64,000 nt of DNA from Auriscalpium vulgare. Its lineage: Eukaryota; Basidiomycota; Agaricomycetes; Russulales; Auriscalpiaceae. Of the stretch, positions 44,839-55,750 are shown piece after piece. Position 1 is the first letter of the stretch. Every line of letters starts with the position of its first letter. A program made the translations under genes and the position numbers. The notes under the pieces were generated by a model that saw nothing but the letters and a program-made list of their open reading frames with translations, had not been told where the DNA came from and did no database searches. The stretch is from contig JAHBBC010000015.1 of NCBI GenBank assembly GCA_019915015.1, positions 558,001 to 622,000 of the forward strand, given 5' to 3'.

Positions 44839-47545
44839 ATGCCTCGTTCCAAGCAAGCCCTCTTCGTGAGTAACGCTTCTTCAAGAAGATGTCGCGACCT
44901 CAATGTCGCCTTCAGCGCACTCTTCGCATCCAGGACCGCGACGAGGTTCCAAGTGCCCTCGTTCTCCTTCGCCCCGTGAGTAATTGCCTCTTCGGCTACT
45001 CTATTCCTCCAAGCTGACACCTCGAGCAGACCGCTCCGGCTCGTGCGCGCGATGTCGACCTCGGCACCCTCCGCGTCCTTGGGGACCTCCTTCACCACCA
45101 GAAGCTCGTGGATGTCTGGCGCGGGGCTCATTTCATCTACCAGATGGGACCCCGCTTTCATGTGCGTCTTCTCCCGTCTTGTCGTACTCGTGGACTCATC
45201 GCCTTGCAGTACATCGGGAGGAAGGCCGAGCGGGACGCAGAGAAGCGCGCCAGCCTCGCCATCGAGGCAGCTCCTGCTCCTTCGAGCGCGCTCACCGTGC
45301 CCGTGGAGCCTCTTCAGATCGTCTCGCCTGCGCCGACCGTATCGCCAACGTCTCTCTTCACAAGCCCCGCATCCCTGGCCAGCTCCGCGACATCGGTCTC
45401 CTCTGCCAACACGGATTCCGTAGTGCCAGCCGCCCCGAAGCCACAAGCCCCGAAGCCCCGTCGTGTCATTGTTGAAGACTGCGACGATTCAGAGGACGAT
45501 TTCTGGCGCCCTGCTTCCACCCCCAATGTCGAAGCTCCGTGCGCGCGCCCGCTCACGATCGACGACCTCAAACCGATCAAGGTCCTCGGTGCCTGTGCCT
45601 TTGGCGTTGTGTATCTTGCCAAGGACCGCGTTACGGGCAAGAAGCTGGCTGTCAAGGTCATGAAGGAAGTCCATATGGACGAGCAGGTGGCAATGCGGAA
45701 GCTCGAAGGCGAGAAAGGCTTCTTGCAGATGCACGCTAGCTGGCACGACAGCAAGCACTTCTATATCGCTAGCGTGAGTGATGCACACACCTCTGACTAA
45801 GCTGCGCGCTGACTTTTGCTTTGCAGGAGTATTGCCAACACGGCGATCTCATGTCTGAGTTGAACCGTTGGGGGAAGATGCCGGAGCAATACGTTAAGTT
45901 CATCGCGGCGGAATTGGTAAGCTATCTCTTCGAGGCATGTTTACGGACCTTCATTGAAATTGTATGCGCCAGATTGTTACCCTTGAGAAGCTCCACAGCC
46001 TCGGCATGGTTCATCGCGATCTCAAGCCCGACAACGTCTTGTTCGACGACGCCGGGCACGTCCTTCTATCCGACTTTGGGCTCGTCAAGATCTTCGACAA
46101 GGAATCGGCAACGACATCACCTGCATACGATGCCGACCTCGACAAGTGCCCTCCAGGCATGACGAAGACCGCTTGCGGGACGCTCGATTACATGTCGCCA
46201 GAAAGGCTCTTCCAGAAGCCCTATTCGCACAGTGTCGACTACTGGGCCCTCGGCGTCCTCATGTACTTCCTTCTCACTGGACGTGTACGTTCACTTCAGT
46301 GCTGCAATTGCTCGCACGATCGCTGACAACCTCTGCAGAAAGTGTTTGCCCACGGTTGGGACGATCGCAATGACATTACGATGGCTGCCATCTGTGGTGA
46401 AGATATACGGTTCGAGAAGACTGACTATGTCGACGATGTAACCAGCGATCTCATTCACTCCGTAAGCGTCTACATCTTCTGATGACCTTCCGGCGCTGAT
46501 CTTCCTGCAGCTTTTGATCAAAGATCCTGCCCAGCGACCAACCGTGAGCGAAATGAAGGCGCACGCCTTCTTCGCTGATATGTAAGTGCAGCAATCATCT
46601 GTCCTCTTCGCAGGCTGACCATGCCACTACAGCGACTGGGCCGCCATTGCCGCGCGAACTGTCAAGCCGCCGAGCGTGCCGCTTCCCCACAAAGTTCGCC
46701 TAAACGGCGCAGGGCTCGTTATCCCGCATGGACGCCCCTACCCCGCAGGCAAGGATCCCTTGCCCGCGTTCACCTACACCTCACCTACTCTCCTGGCGAA
46801 GCCTGCCCCTCTGGTTAAGAAGGAGGAGCCTTCCCACATTCACGTTGTTTTGAAGCATGTTCCTTCTGCCCAGCCCGGCGAGCCTCGCTTCATTGCAGTT
46901 ACTCCGTCGCCCGCGCCTCCTGCTGAGGTGAAGCCGGAGACACCCAAGGTCGCAGAGGAAACGTCCCAGCACACCAAGGCTCCTAAAGCCCCAGTGCTCG
47001 CTGGCGTCAGGCAGTTCTTCCACCGCCACTTCGGCGGTGGGGAGAAGCCCAAGGCGCTCGACGACCTTAGCCTCGGCCACATCTCGAAGTCAGTCATCGT
47101 GACTGTCGAAAGCGAATTCTCTTCTCCTTCTCCTTCTCCCTCCCCTTCACCGTCTCCTTCCCCTTCCCTCCTTATCTCTACGCCCCCTTCTCCTTCCTCG
47201 ATCGCCTCACCCGCGTCGGCGGCACGCGCGCCCTCGGTCCTGATGGACCCCCGCCGCCCAGGCCTGCCGATGCTCACTATCTGGAATATGGTGGACCCAC
47301 CAACGAACCCGACCCCGATTGAGGGCCTCGGGCCGAACGGGGTATTCCGCGTGCTCGCTCCTGTGCGCGACTCACAGATCGCGCGCCCGTCGTCGCTCTT
47401 CCTGCGCGTTCTGCGCTACGACGAGGAGCAGGAGAGGCTCAAGTGGAATCCGTCGAAAACCAAGATCCAATTTTGCAATAAGATTCAGAAGTGGTTTGGG
47501 GGCATCGGTGGAGGGGCGAAGGCGAAAGCGCGCGCCGGCAAGTGA
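44839..47545 (+). CDS. AGC-type serine/threonine kinase with long C-terminal tail
   Basis: Nine exons (44839-44865, 44934-44975, 45030-45161, 45210-45773, 45827-45916, 45973-46284, 46339-46461, 46511-46581, 46633-47545) give 757 residues. A 240-residue low-complexity N-terminus precedes the kinase domain: IKVLGACAFGVVYLAKD, KKLAVKVMKEV (VAIK-type Lys), GMVHRDLKPDNVLFD, LLSDFGLVKIF, TACGTLDYMSPERLF and YWALGVLMYFLLTGR. The lobe ends AHAFFADIDW, the start of an AGC C-tail. The glycine-rich loop reads GACAFG, with Cys at the usual middle Gly. No FxxF[ST]Y hydrophobic motif is visible; instead there is a roughly 250-residue Pro/Ser-rich tail with (SP)n repeats near 47100-47170. Catalytic residues are present, so activity is likely. 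The exact subfamily is unclear. Confidence 0.85.
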
Positions 47546-48198
47546 GGTTTTCTACTGTAGCATCAGATCTTCGTCGTGCATATCTCGTTCCTCCATATCG
47601 TTGAGCCTATCATTATTACCTCTGTATCTTCCTCCTGTTCCTCCTGCTCTCAATTCATGCTCCCTCTATGACTTGATTAATGAGGGCGACGAGAATTGGA
47701 AGGGCTCGTACGTTCATGTGTTGGCTGTACACTGTTGTACGGTAATGTGAGTAAAATAATCGGTATCATAGCTGCAGATCAGCAAGATTTTCAAGCAATT
47801 GAATGCAACTGAACGCCGCAGAACAAATGCATCGGATGCCTGACCATGATGCACGACTCATTACCAGCCTGTTGTCCGATCTTTGGCTTCAGTTTGAAGG
47901 TGCTCAGCTTTCAGTTTGTTCAGCCGGATAGGTCCGAGGAGCCAAAGAGGTGGCTCCCTGTTCGCACTCAGCCACATTGCACCGCCACCTCGAACCCAAA
48001 CCAGTCGACCCCAGCGCAAGCTCATCGTCGTCGACATCGCCCTCCCCGCCCCTCAAGACAACCAAATCGTTGACCGTGAGTCTCACATTCGCGAATCTAT
48101 CCCTGTCATTGGTTTGCCAGGGTTGTGCGAGACCATTGGAAGCCTACAGGGGATGGATGCATACAGGTTTGTACGGATGCTGATTCCCGTGCGTGCAG
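47546..48198. other. 3' flank of kinase and 5' leader of eL20 gene
   Basis: No separate gene is supported. The eL20 ATG is immediately preceded by a splice acceptor (GTGCAG at 48193-48198). A donor-like GTGAGTCTCAC occurs at about 48074, so a 5'-UTR intron is likely, as is common in ribosomal-protein genes. Confidence 0.45.
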
Positions 48199-48963
48199 AT
48201 GGGCCTCACTGAATACCAAGTCATCGGCCGTCACCTCCCCACGGAGAATGAGCCGAATCCCAAGATTTACCGCATGCGCATTTTCGCGCCGAACGACGTC
48301 GTCGCCAAATCGCGCTTCTGGTACTTCCTGAGGTGCGCCTGCCCTCCCTTTTTTTCAACCCACATCCCATGTCCTTGCTTCCATCGTCTTTGCCAAGCCT
48401 TTGCTAACATGTCGAACAGGAAATTGAAGAAGGTCAAGAAGGCCAATGGCGAGATCATTGGCGTCAATGTCGTACGTATCACCGTTGATATCCCAGCAGC
48501 CTTCAAGAGGCAGGCGGACGGGAATGCTGACTGCACGTCAAACGCTCTCTGCGTGTGCGTTGTGTTATTTGCGTTGTAGATTCATGAGAAGAAGCCATTG
48601 AAGGTCAAGAACTTCGGCATTTGGATCCGCTACGACTCGCGCTCCGGCACGCACAACATGTACAAGGAGTTCCGCGAGCTGAGCCGTGCGGATGCCGTTA
48701 AGTCACTGTACCAGGACATGGCCGCGCGCCATCGCGCTCGCTTCCGGTCGATCCACGTATGTTGTCCTGCTCGACTACCACCGGAGTGGGCCTCACGTCG
48801 TTCGCTTTCACAGATCCTCCGTGTCGTGGAGATCGAGAAGACTGAGGATATCCGCCGGCCCTACATCAAGCAGCTGCTGCAGAACAACATCCGCTTCCCC
48901 CTTCCCCATCGCGTCTCCAAGGCGCGCTCGACATTCGTCGCGAACCGCCCTGTCACGTTCTGA
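48199..48963 (+). CDS. RPL20: 60S ribosomal protein eL20 (L18a/L20)
   Basis: Four exons (48199-48332, 48420-48471, 48580-48756, 48814-48963) encode 170 residues. The text follows the family end to end: [120 protein letters not shown], then [17 protein letters not shown] and NRPVTF. Yeast eL20 is 172 residues, so the length is right. It is part of the large ribosomal subunit near the central protuberance. The ATG sits directly after a splice acceptor, implying an intron in the 5' leader. Confidence 0.95.
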
Positions 48964-49262
48964 GCGGTTTAGATCGTTGTTGGGGTAGTGGATGCAAAAG
49001 ACGCACTGGCTTACATCGGCCTCGTTTATGTCAGATCTGTAGTTGCAGCATGCATTATGATATGGAACATGCACTATCCTGTGTTGTGCTGCAGATCCAA
49101 GTACGAGTATTGGTGTATACGGATGTCAAAGCAAGCACAGCAATTATAGACGCCCACTGACGAGCATGCTTCCGACCATGACTGCTCTGACAGTTCGGGC
49201 GAGAGTGGCTCGCAACCTCCGTCCTCTACTCTCCTTCGACCTCGGCGTACAAGCTTCTGGCA
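48964..49262. other. Intergenic region
   Basis: This is the 3' flank of eL20 and 5' flank of the third DUF6535 gene. Nothing is recognised. Confidence 0.45.
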
Positions 49263-51397
49263 ATGAGTCTGTCTGATGAACTCGACCTGCCGACGCTGGG
49301 TGACCAGACGAAACACAACGGTACGTCTCCCGTAGACACATAGTCAAGCTCCACATACTCATAGTTCCTGTAGCGCCAGACCCGGAAGATGTCGGTGAAA
49401 AAGGTATATCCTATGCACATGTCATGCGGGGAACTTTGCCAACCGAATGCGTAGGTCATTTCTACCCGCGGGAGCAAATGTCCAAAATGTGGTCAAAGTA
49501 CCTGATGACTTCGGAGAAATACGACAAGGAAATCGTCGAGAGCTGGAAAGGAGACGCGGACGGGATCCTCATCTTTGTCAGTCGCTTTGTGCTCAATCAC
49601 TGCACACTGTGTACTAACGTGCCCAATATTTAGACTGGTCTCTTCTCCGCCACCGTCGCCGCGTTTATCATAGAGAGCTACAAGGGCCTGCTCCCCGATA
49701 ACAGCGACACCACCGTAGCCCTCCTCTCCCAGCTTGTTGCCTTGAGCAATGGCTCCCAAGTACCCCCGTTCCCGCCAGCATTCCAGCCCTCGTCTTCCAG
49801 CGTGCGGATCAACGTTCTTTGGTTCCTCAGTCTCTGCATGAGCCTGACATGTGCGCTCGGGGCGACGCTGATGCAACGCTGGGCGCGCAGCTACCTGCGC
49901 TTCGTGCAAGCGCCGCGCTCTGACAGTCATGCTCAAGCCCTCTTCCGGACCTGGGCATTTGAAGGCGTGCTGACGTTCCGTTTCCCGGAGGCTGTGGAGG
50001 CGATATCCGCGCTCCTTCATATCTCACTGTTCCTCTTCTTCACCGGCCTCATCGAATTCATATTCCCGATACACAGGTCCATCGCTTTTGTGGTGCTCGG
50101 GTTCATCATCGCCGTCGCCGCGGTGTACTTCACGCTCACGGTCATCCCACTCGGTTACCGAGAGTCGCCCTACCACACCCCTATTTCAAATGGCCTCTGG
50201 CGGTTGGCCTCTCTCGCGATCAAGGGTGTCGAGCGCTTTTCGTCTGGCTGTATTGTTTGGCCACGGCGGACGAGTAGATTTTTGCGGGCACTGCGATCGT
50301 CCTCTTACCAAGAGAGCATGGAGACCGCAGCACGAGACGCATCGTTCCACATCGCACCCAAGGCCATGAAGCACGCGCTGACCTCGCTGCAGTCGAGTGA
50401 TGACGACGAGCATTTCTTCGAGGGTCTCGCCGCATACGTCGGCATTCGAGGGACGAAAGCCTTCGCATCCCTCATACACGGCAACTCGGACACGGTGGTC
50501 GACCGCATCACTGTACTCCTCTGCGACACAAATACTGGTCTTACAGAGCTTGCGATGCGCCAACGCGTCCTCACATGCGCCCGCGTCATCTGGCAAATAT
50601 CTTACTCCCACTTTGGTGTCCACTCCATCTTTACAGCCTCGCCCGGCCTCGCCACATACGCGACCGTCAGCCGCAACATCCGGCGATACTTCCTGGAGCT
50701 CAAGCGCTCGACGTCAGACCCCCGTGTAGCGGTCGTCGCGAGCTGCCTGCTCGCACGCGCCGCAAGCGCTGAGGCCAAGTCGTACATGCGCAACCCTGGG
50801 CGCAACCTGCGTCAGCTGGAGGCGCAACGCCAGAACCTGGCGGGGCTGCTGGACGCCCCGCAGGATCTGGCGGACCAAGTGCTCAGCGACCATGATATGC
50901 GGTGCAACGCCACCCTCGTCAACCTCATCGGGATCGTCAGGAATCTGCTGCCCCACCTACAAGCCAAGGGCCCGCTCGGCGAGAAGACTTTCCTGTGGCT
51001 ACAGGATCTCCTATATCCTCTCGACCCCGTTCTGCAGACCGACGTTGGCCCGTCGAACCCGTCGGAGAAAGTCCGCGTGGCGTTCTGGGATTTATGGAAC
51101 GAGACGAAGCGCCTCGCAGGCAAGCCGCTAGTCAACGTCACCCACACGGGCATCGTCATCTTGGACGAGTACGAAGTTGTACGGGGACGGTTGACGGAAC
51201 TCGTCAAGTACTTGCGCCCGGTGATCGATTCGTTGCAGGAGAGGTTCTACCCCGGGACGCTGGTGGTCAGGGCTGCAGGGGGCAGCGTCAGCTCGCGCCC
51301 TGGACTTGAGCCATTGCTCGCCTCGTTGCGAGACTCGGCAGGCAGGGAGAGCATGGGCAAACGGACGGTGACGGACAGCGTCATTTCTATGGACTAG
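49263..51397 (+). CDS. DUF6535 membrane protein (copy 3)
   Basis: Three exons (49263-49320, 49365-49576, 49634-51397) join to 677 residues. The N-terminus MSLSDELDLPTLGDQTKHN is followed by REQMSKMWSKYLMTSEKYDK, then EIVESWKGDADGILIF, TGLFSATVAAFIIESYKGLL and NVLWFLSLCMSLTCALGATL. Helices LLHISLFLFFTGLIEFI and AFVVLGFIIAVAAVYFTLTV come next. A helical soluble region of about 430 residues follows, with HFFEGLAAYVGIRG and VVASCLLARAASAEA. It has the intron at GILIF/TGLF in the same place as copies 1 and 2, plus one extra 5' intron. No lesion is seen, so this copy should be functional. Function is unknown; mushroom genomes hold many copies, often near repeats. Confidence 0.85.
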
Positions 51398-51804
51398 TAT
51401 CGATACCCGATTTTAAAGTCCCCTTCATTATTTGACATCAATAGGATACCCTTCTTCAAGTTCCACCCTTGCCTATGTTGAAACGTTCTGCAGGCAGAAG
51501 AATGCGAACGTTGATTGTTGCCTCAGGGAGGCTACGAATCCTTGCAGGGCGTCAAGGTTTGACACTTATCTGGCCCATGGGGTACAGTGACTAATGGCCA
51601 TCCCAGCGCTCCGCCTGAAGCTGTAGTATGGTCGATCGTGGTGCAGGGCCTGATCCTGTAGTCGGCGGGCAAATAGATGCACAAGCTGCTCAGCAATTCC
51701 ATGTTTCATTGCAAGAACAAGCACACACAATAGTACTGATACATCGCGGTACCTATGAGAACACTTCGAAACACCAAATTACCTTTACGCTACCGCGTCA
51801 TGTC
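51398..51804. other. Intergenic region between convergent genes
   Basis: This is the 3' flank of the DUF6535 and GH51 genes. No gene or repeat is recognised. Confidence 0.45.
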
Positions 51805-54800
51805 TCAAGCTGCGCTGATCGTCAAGACGCTGACACTAAATCCCGGCGCGGTGAAATTCGTCGTGTGCCCTGTCACGATGGTACTTGTCTTCGGCACCAC
51901 GACGTTCGGGTTTCCCGGGACATTACTTGCGGTTTGCGCACCGGTCAAGATCTGCGCGGTTCCTGACGAGCGCACGTTGGACGGGAGCACAAAGGAGAGA
52001 GACGCAGGCGTGGCGACAGTGTTCGCTATCTGAGAGGACATGGAGCGTGAGTACAAGCGAAGGCTCAGGGTAGCCGGCCTACTTTGATAATGAACGACGC
52101 AGGAGAAATTTTCTTTGTGACGGACCAGAAAACAGTCCCGCTGGGGTTGGGAAGCGTACTGGGAAGGTATACGTCGCCGCGGTTTACGCTGAAAAGCTGT
52201 AGAAGTAGTCAGTACGCCTTGCGTAGAACCACGAGATCTAGTTCGACCTTCTGGACATAAAAGCTCGTCGAACGAATGACACTGCCCGCACTGTGGATAG
52301 TCGTGAGATCGACAAGAACTCCGTCATTAGCACTGGAGAGTGGTCACATACTCAAATCCAATCAAATTCGGCGTCTGACTATGCATGAGTATCCATTGTT
52401 AATCGGAGTGCTAGATATCCACGCACCCATTGAGATCCATTTATATGCTACCGATACAATGTTAGCACACAAGTCTGGCAGAGGCGACAAGGTACACTCA
52501 CCCCGAGTAGAGGTGCATAGCTTGCTGCGAAGACGATGTCGCTGTTCCGCTCTAGGCCCGTCATGAAGGCAGCCTCACCCGACGAGCCTAAAATAAAACG
52601 TCAATCAAAGAGGAAGGTGATCAGAGCATAGTCACGCACTTTGCATGGTCGGCCAGAGCAGTCGCCCATCTGCTGGCGTGCCAAAGATGTCGTCGGGGTT
52701 TGTAGAGATAGCAGCATATTCTCCCTGGAGAGCTAGATCAGGTGGTATGGAGGAATCTCGCAAGGCGCGCCAACCTCAAAATACGTCGTCCCATTTCGCT
52801 AGTAGTAACGTTGAGGCGGCGAATGCTAGAATTGAAGAGGAAGCGCACCTCAAACGAGTCGTAATAGAAGGAGTTGCTTGCAAACCAGCCTGCGATGTGT
52901 CCAGTCAGGTCGTCAAATTCTCACAGCAGTGCAAGACCTACTGGGAGTCTGGTAGACATGCACATCGTAAGACTTCGGCGTCGGAGTCAGCAAGGGGTCC
53001 CATGCGGTCGACGTCCCGATGAAACCTGTTTGACAACTGAAGCGCAAGTTCGTGGAAAGATTGCTGGGACACTCACGGATGTTGGGGAATGATGCAGAGA
53101 GGTTTCCGACGAAGTCACGCCAACGATAAGTGTAGCTTGAGATTCGTTCGTCAGAAACAAGAGCTGGAGAGTCAGAATAAACTTACGAGTCCGCTGCAAA
53201 GAAGTCTTCGTTGCCAACTTCGACGAAGTTCAGGACAAATGGTTGCGTGCGACCCAGCGAGGCTCTCAATGCACCTGCGACAACATGATAGTGAGATGGG
53301 GTCGACGAGTATCCCCGTTGAGCGCACTGACCACCTGTCGTATCCGGTCCTCCAACGACGAATTCAATCTGTGGATAGCCCCGTAGGAACGACTGAAGAA
53401 TCATAAGAATATCGAAACTTGACCTACCTGCTGTCGCGCCTGCTCAATATAAGGCGCCAGCTGATTTTCAGCCAGACTTTCGCCGTTCAGTGTGTAGCCT
53501 GCCCAGACGGCCATGATGTTCTGCATGCCCATGCTTTCTATCCAAGTGAGGTACTCCAGGAGGCCGAGTCCACTAAGTGGAGGACAACAATGTGTTAATA
53601 TCAAACGGTGCACTGTGCAGAAGGGAGACGCACTCGGTGTTGACATAACTCCAGTCGCCCACCCGGCCGGGGCGTGCAGTAAGAGGGCCGACAGTAGCGT
53701 TCCATTGCCAACGAGTATCAACCGTTTGACCCTGATTATGACTGTCAATATGATGCACCAGCAATGGCGCCAAGTAGAGGTACCTCCTGTTGGCCGTATA
53801 AGTCGATATTCGTGGAAAAGAAAACACAACACTGACGAGGTTGTTTCCGCCCGGGAACCGAAAGAACGAAGGACCCAACTCGAGTAAAGCCTGGATAGTA
53901 CAGGTCTCAGATATGTTGCGAACATCGCACCGGTGGCCTACCTCTGCAATGTCCATTCTCATGCCGTTCTTCTGGTTCTTGAAAGTCGGAGGGAACAAAC
54001 TGAAGAGGGCAAAATTGATCGTATGCCCGGCCACCGCTGCACCGCTGACAGTGACAGTGAAGTTATTCGCAATGTTCGGGGCCGAATGCGAAGGACGGAG
54101 AGAAACGGCGACCTGAGTCCAGGAAGCCGTCGCAGCCAATGGAGCGGACGCAGTGGCAAATACAGTTCCCGAGGTCGATACCAAGGAGATCGTCGCAGTG
54201 ACTGGCGACGAAGGCAAGGAAGACGGGAAGCGGAAGAAGAAAGACGCCGAGTATGTCCAAGAACTATTAACATTGAATCCTACATGATATTGTTTAGTGT
54301 CTCAACAAGAAAAAACGTGTCACATGCTCACCCCAGAACCCTTCGTTTCCTACGCCAAGCTGGCCTGTGGCTCCCGTGGGGAAATTTACCTGCAAAGCGT
54401 TGGGCAATGCCGATGAGAGTGGCTTGGGATCGGCCACGACGGCGATTTGGGCTCCGTTGACGGGATGCCACGCCAGAAGTGCATCAGACGTTCCTTTTCG
54501 CGAACTTGGATGAAGACTCGCTGTGCCCATCCATGATGTTAGGCTTACCTGGGGTGACCTGTTGGAAAGCACGATTTTGAAGGACTGTAACAGCATTTTA
54601 AAGCAAGTAACACGCATCAGAGTAATGAACCCACGTTCTGCGTAAAGACCCCCATCGCCACTCTGTCGAAACCTCAGCTTTGCGTGATAGGAACCGTCAA
54701 TTGTTTTTACGTACGTGCTGCACCAGTGTTATTCGCATGATCAGCATGGTTGAAAACTGGACCACTCACGCTGATGTCCTGTGTGCATCATGCCTTGTAA

Positions 54801-55042
54801 GAAGACCTGCCTCCGCCAGAAAGCCGCGAGATGCGCCTCACCTCATACATCAAGCCGACTGGAGGGGGGATGAATTTCAGCGCACTCAGACGGTCCGATG
54901 TGTGATAACACCTACATAAAGTAGACGGAATATTGTGACTCGCGGTGCCGTTGATCACCACTGTCGTGGTTTGGGCCATGGATGGCGGCAGAGCTGAGGC
55001 TAGAGCCAGCGCGAATATTGTGCGACAGAAACCACGACGCAT
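51805..55042 (-). CDS. GH51 alpha-L-arabinofuranosidase (copy 1)
   Basis: Start ATG at 55040-55042 with a signal peptide (MRRGFCRTIFALALASALPP), so the enzyme is secreted. Many short exons read in family order: FGLMYE, DIS, H, SGDGGLYAEL, LQNRAFQ, a carbohydrate-binding-like beta-sandwich (FNVNSSWTYSASFFFRFPS...), FPPTFKNQKNGMRMDIAE, ALLELGPSFFRFPGGNNL, TVDTRWQWNATVGPL, GRVGDWSYVNT, GLGLLEYLTWIESMGMQNIM, LNFVEVGNEDFFAADS (acid/base Glu in GNE), LTPTPKSYDVHVYQTP, NGTTYFE joined to GEYAAIS (likely nucleophile Glu) and AAFMTGLERNSDIVFAASYA. The stop follows FSVSVLTISAA. GH51 enzymes remove arabinose side chains from arabinoxylan and pectin. Two of the exons are only 9 and 3 nt. No inactivating lesion was found, but several exon ends are uncertain. 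Confidence 0.88.
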
Positions 55043-55440
55043 GCTGTGGGACGATGGGGGGCATTCCACAGACGGGTTTGCTCTTATTATATGCCGCCGA
55101 GTGCGTTGCTGGCGCGCCGTGGAGCGTCATGATCATCGAGCGGCGGCCGTGGTACAGCCGCTCAGCATGTGGCAGAGGGCATAGAACGGCTGGGCCATCT
55201 CATGACATTGGGCTGAAATTGTGGCAGAGCGAAATCCATCGACGCCGGGCCGCAAAGATGACGAGAATGAAGCCCTTGTGACTGAGGAAGAGCGAGCCAC
55301 GGAGGCCGTCGGCGGAGACAAACAATCTGATCAGTGGGAGCCAGCATCCTCTACAGACGCAGAACATTCCTTCAGACGCCCTCGTGAGCTACTTATTGAT
55401 CCAAAAGCGGAGCCGGAGGAGTAGCTCGACTGCATGAGAA
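55043..55440. other. GH51 copy 1 upstream region up to the retroelement
   Basis: This is the remaining promoter side of GH51 copy 1, cut off from more distal sequence by the LTR element at 55441. No gene is supported; an open frame at 55221-55424 starts only with GTG. Confidence 0.4.
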
Positions 55441-55713
55441 TGTAACGGGCCGAGTGTGAGAAGCAGAGGAGGTTCGAGAACAGAGCGGGTGCTCGTTGCT
55501 GGCGTTGACTCGACAAGGAGAAGTACATGAGCGAGAGGCGACTATGAGCGAGCCACGAACCAAACACACGTAAACATAAGAGTCTGCCGAGTCAAGTAAG
55601 TACGAGGCGAATAGAGAACGAGTCTGTTGGATACACAACACGCGCACGATGAGAACGAGTCCGTGAACGTACGTAGAATGTCCGTTGGTAAGTAAGTGAC
55701 CATGCCCATGACA
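55441..55713 (-). repeat. 3' LTR
   Basis: 273 bp, identical to 61260-61532. On the coding strand it starts TGTCATGGGC and ends CCCGTTACA. It follows the polypurine tract of the element. Confidence 0.95.
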
Positions 55714-55727
55714 TCATCCCCCTTTCT
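55714..55727 (-). other. Polypurine tract
   Basis: The coding-strand sequence AGAAAGGGGGATGA directly abuts the 3' LTR. This is the expected primer for plus-strand DNA synthesis. Confidence 0.85.
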
Positions 55728-55750
55728 AGGGTCACGGACGAAGGGGCTGC

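Noticed and set aside
47100..47170. Microsatellite expansion
   Set aside because: The TCTCCT/CCTTCT repeat is in frame inside the kinase tail, encoding Ser-Pro repeats, so it is annotated as part of the protein.
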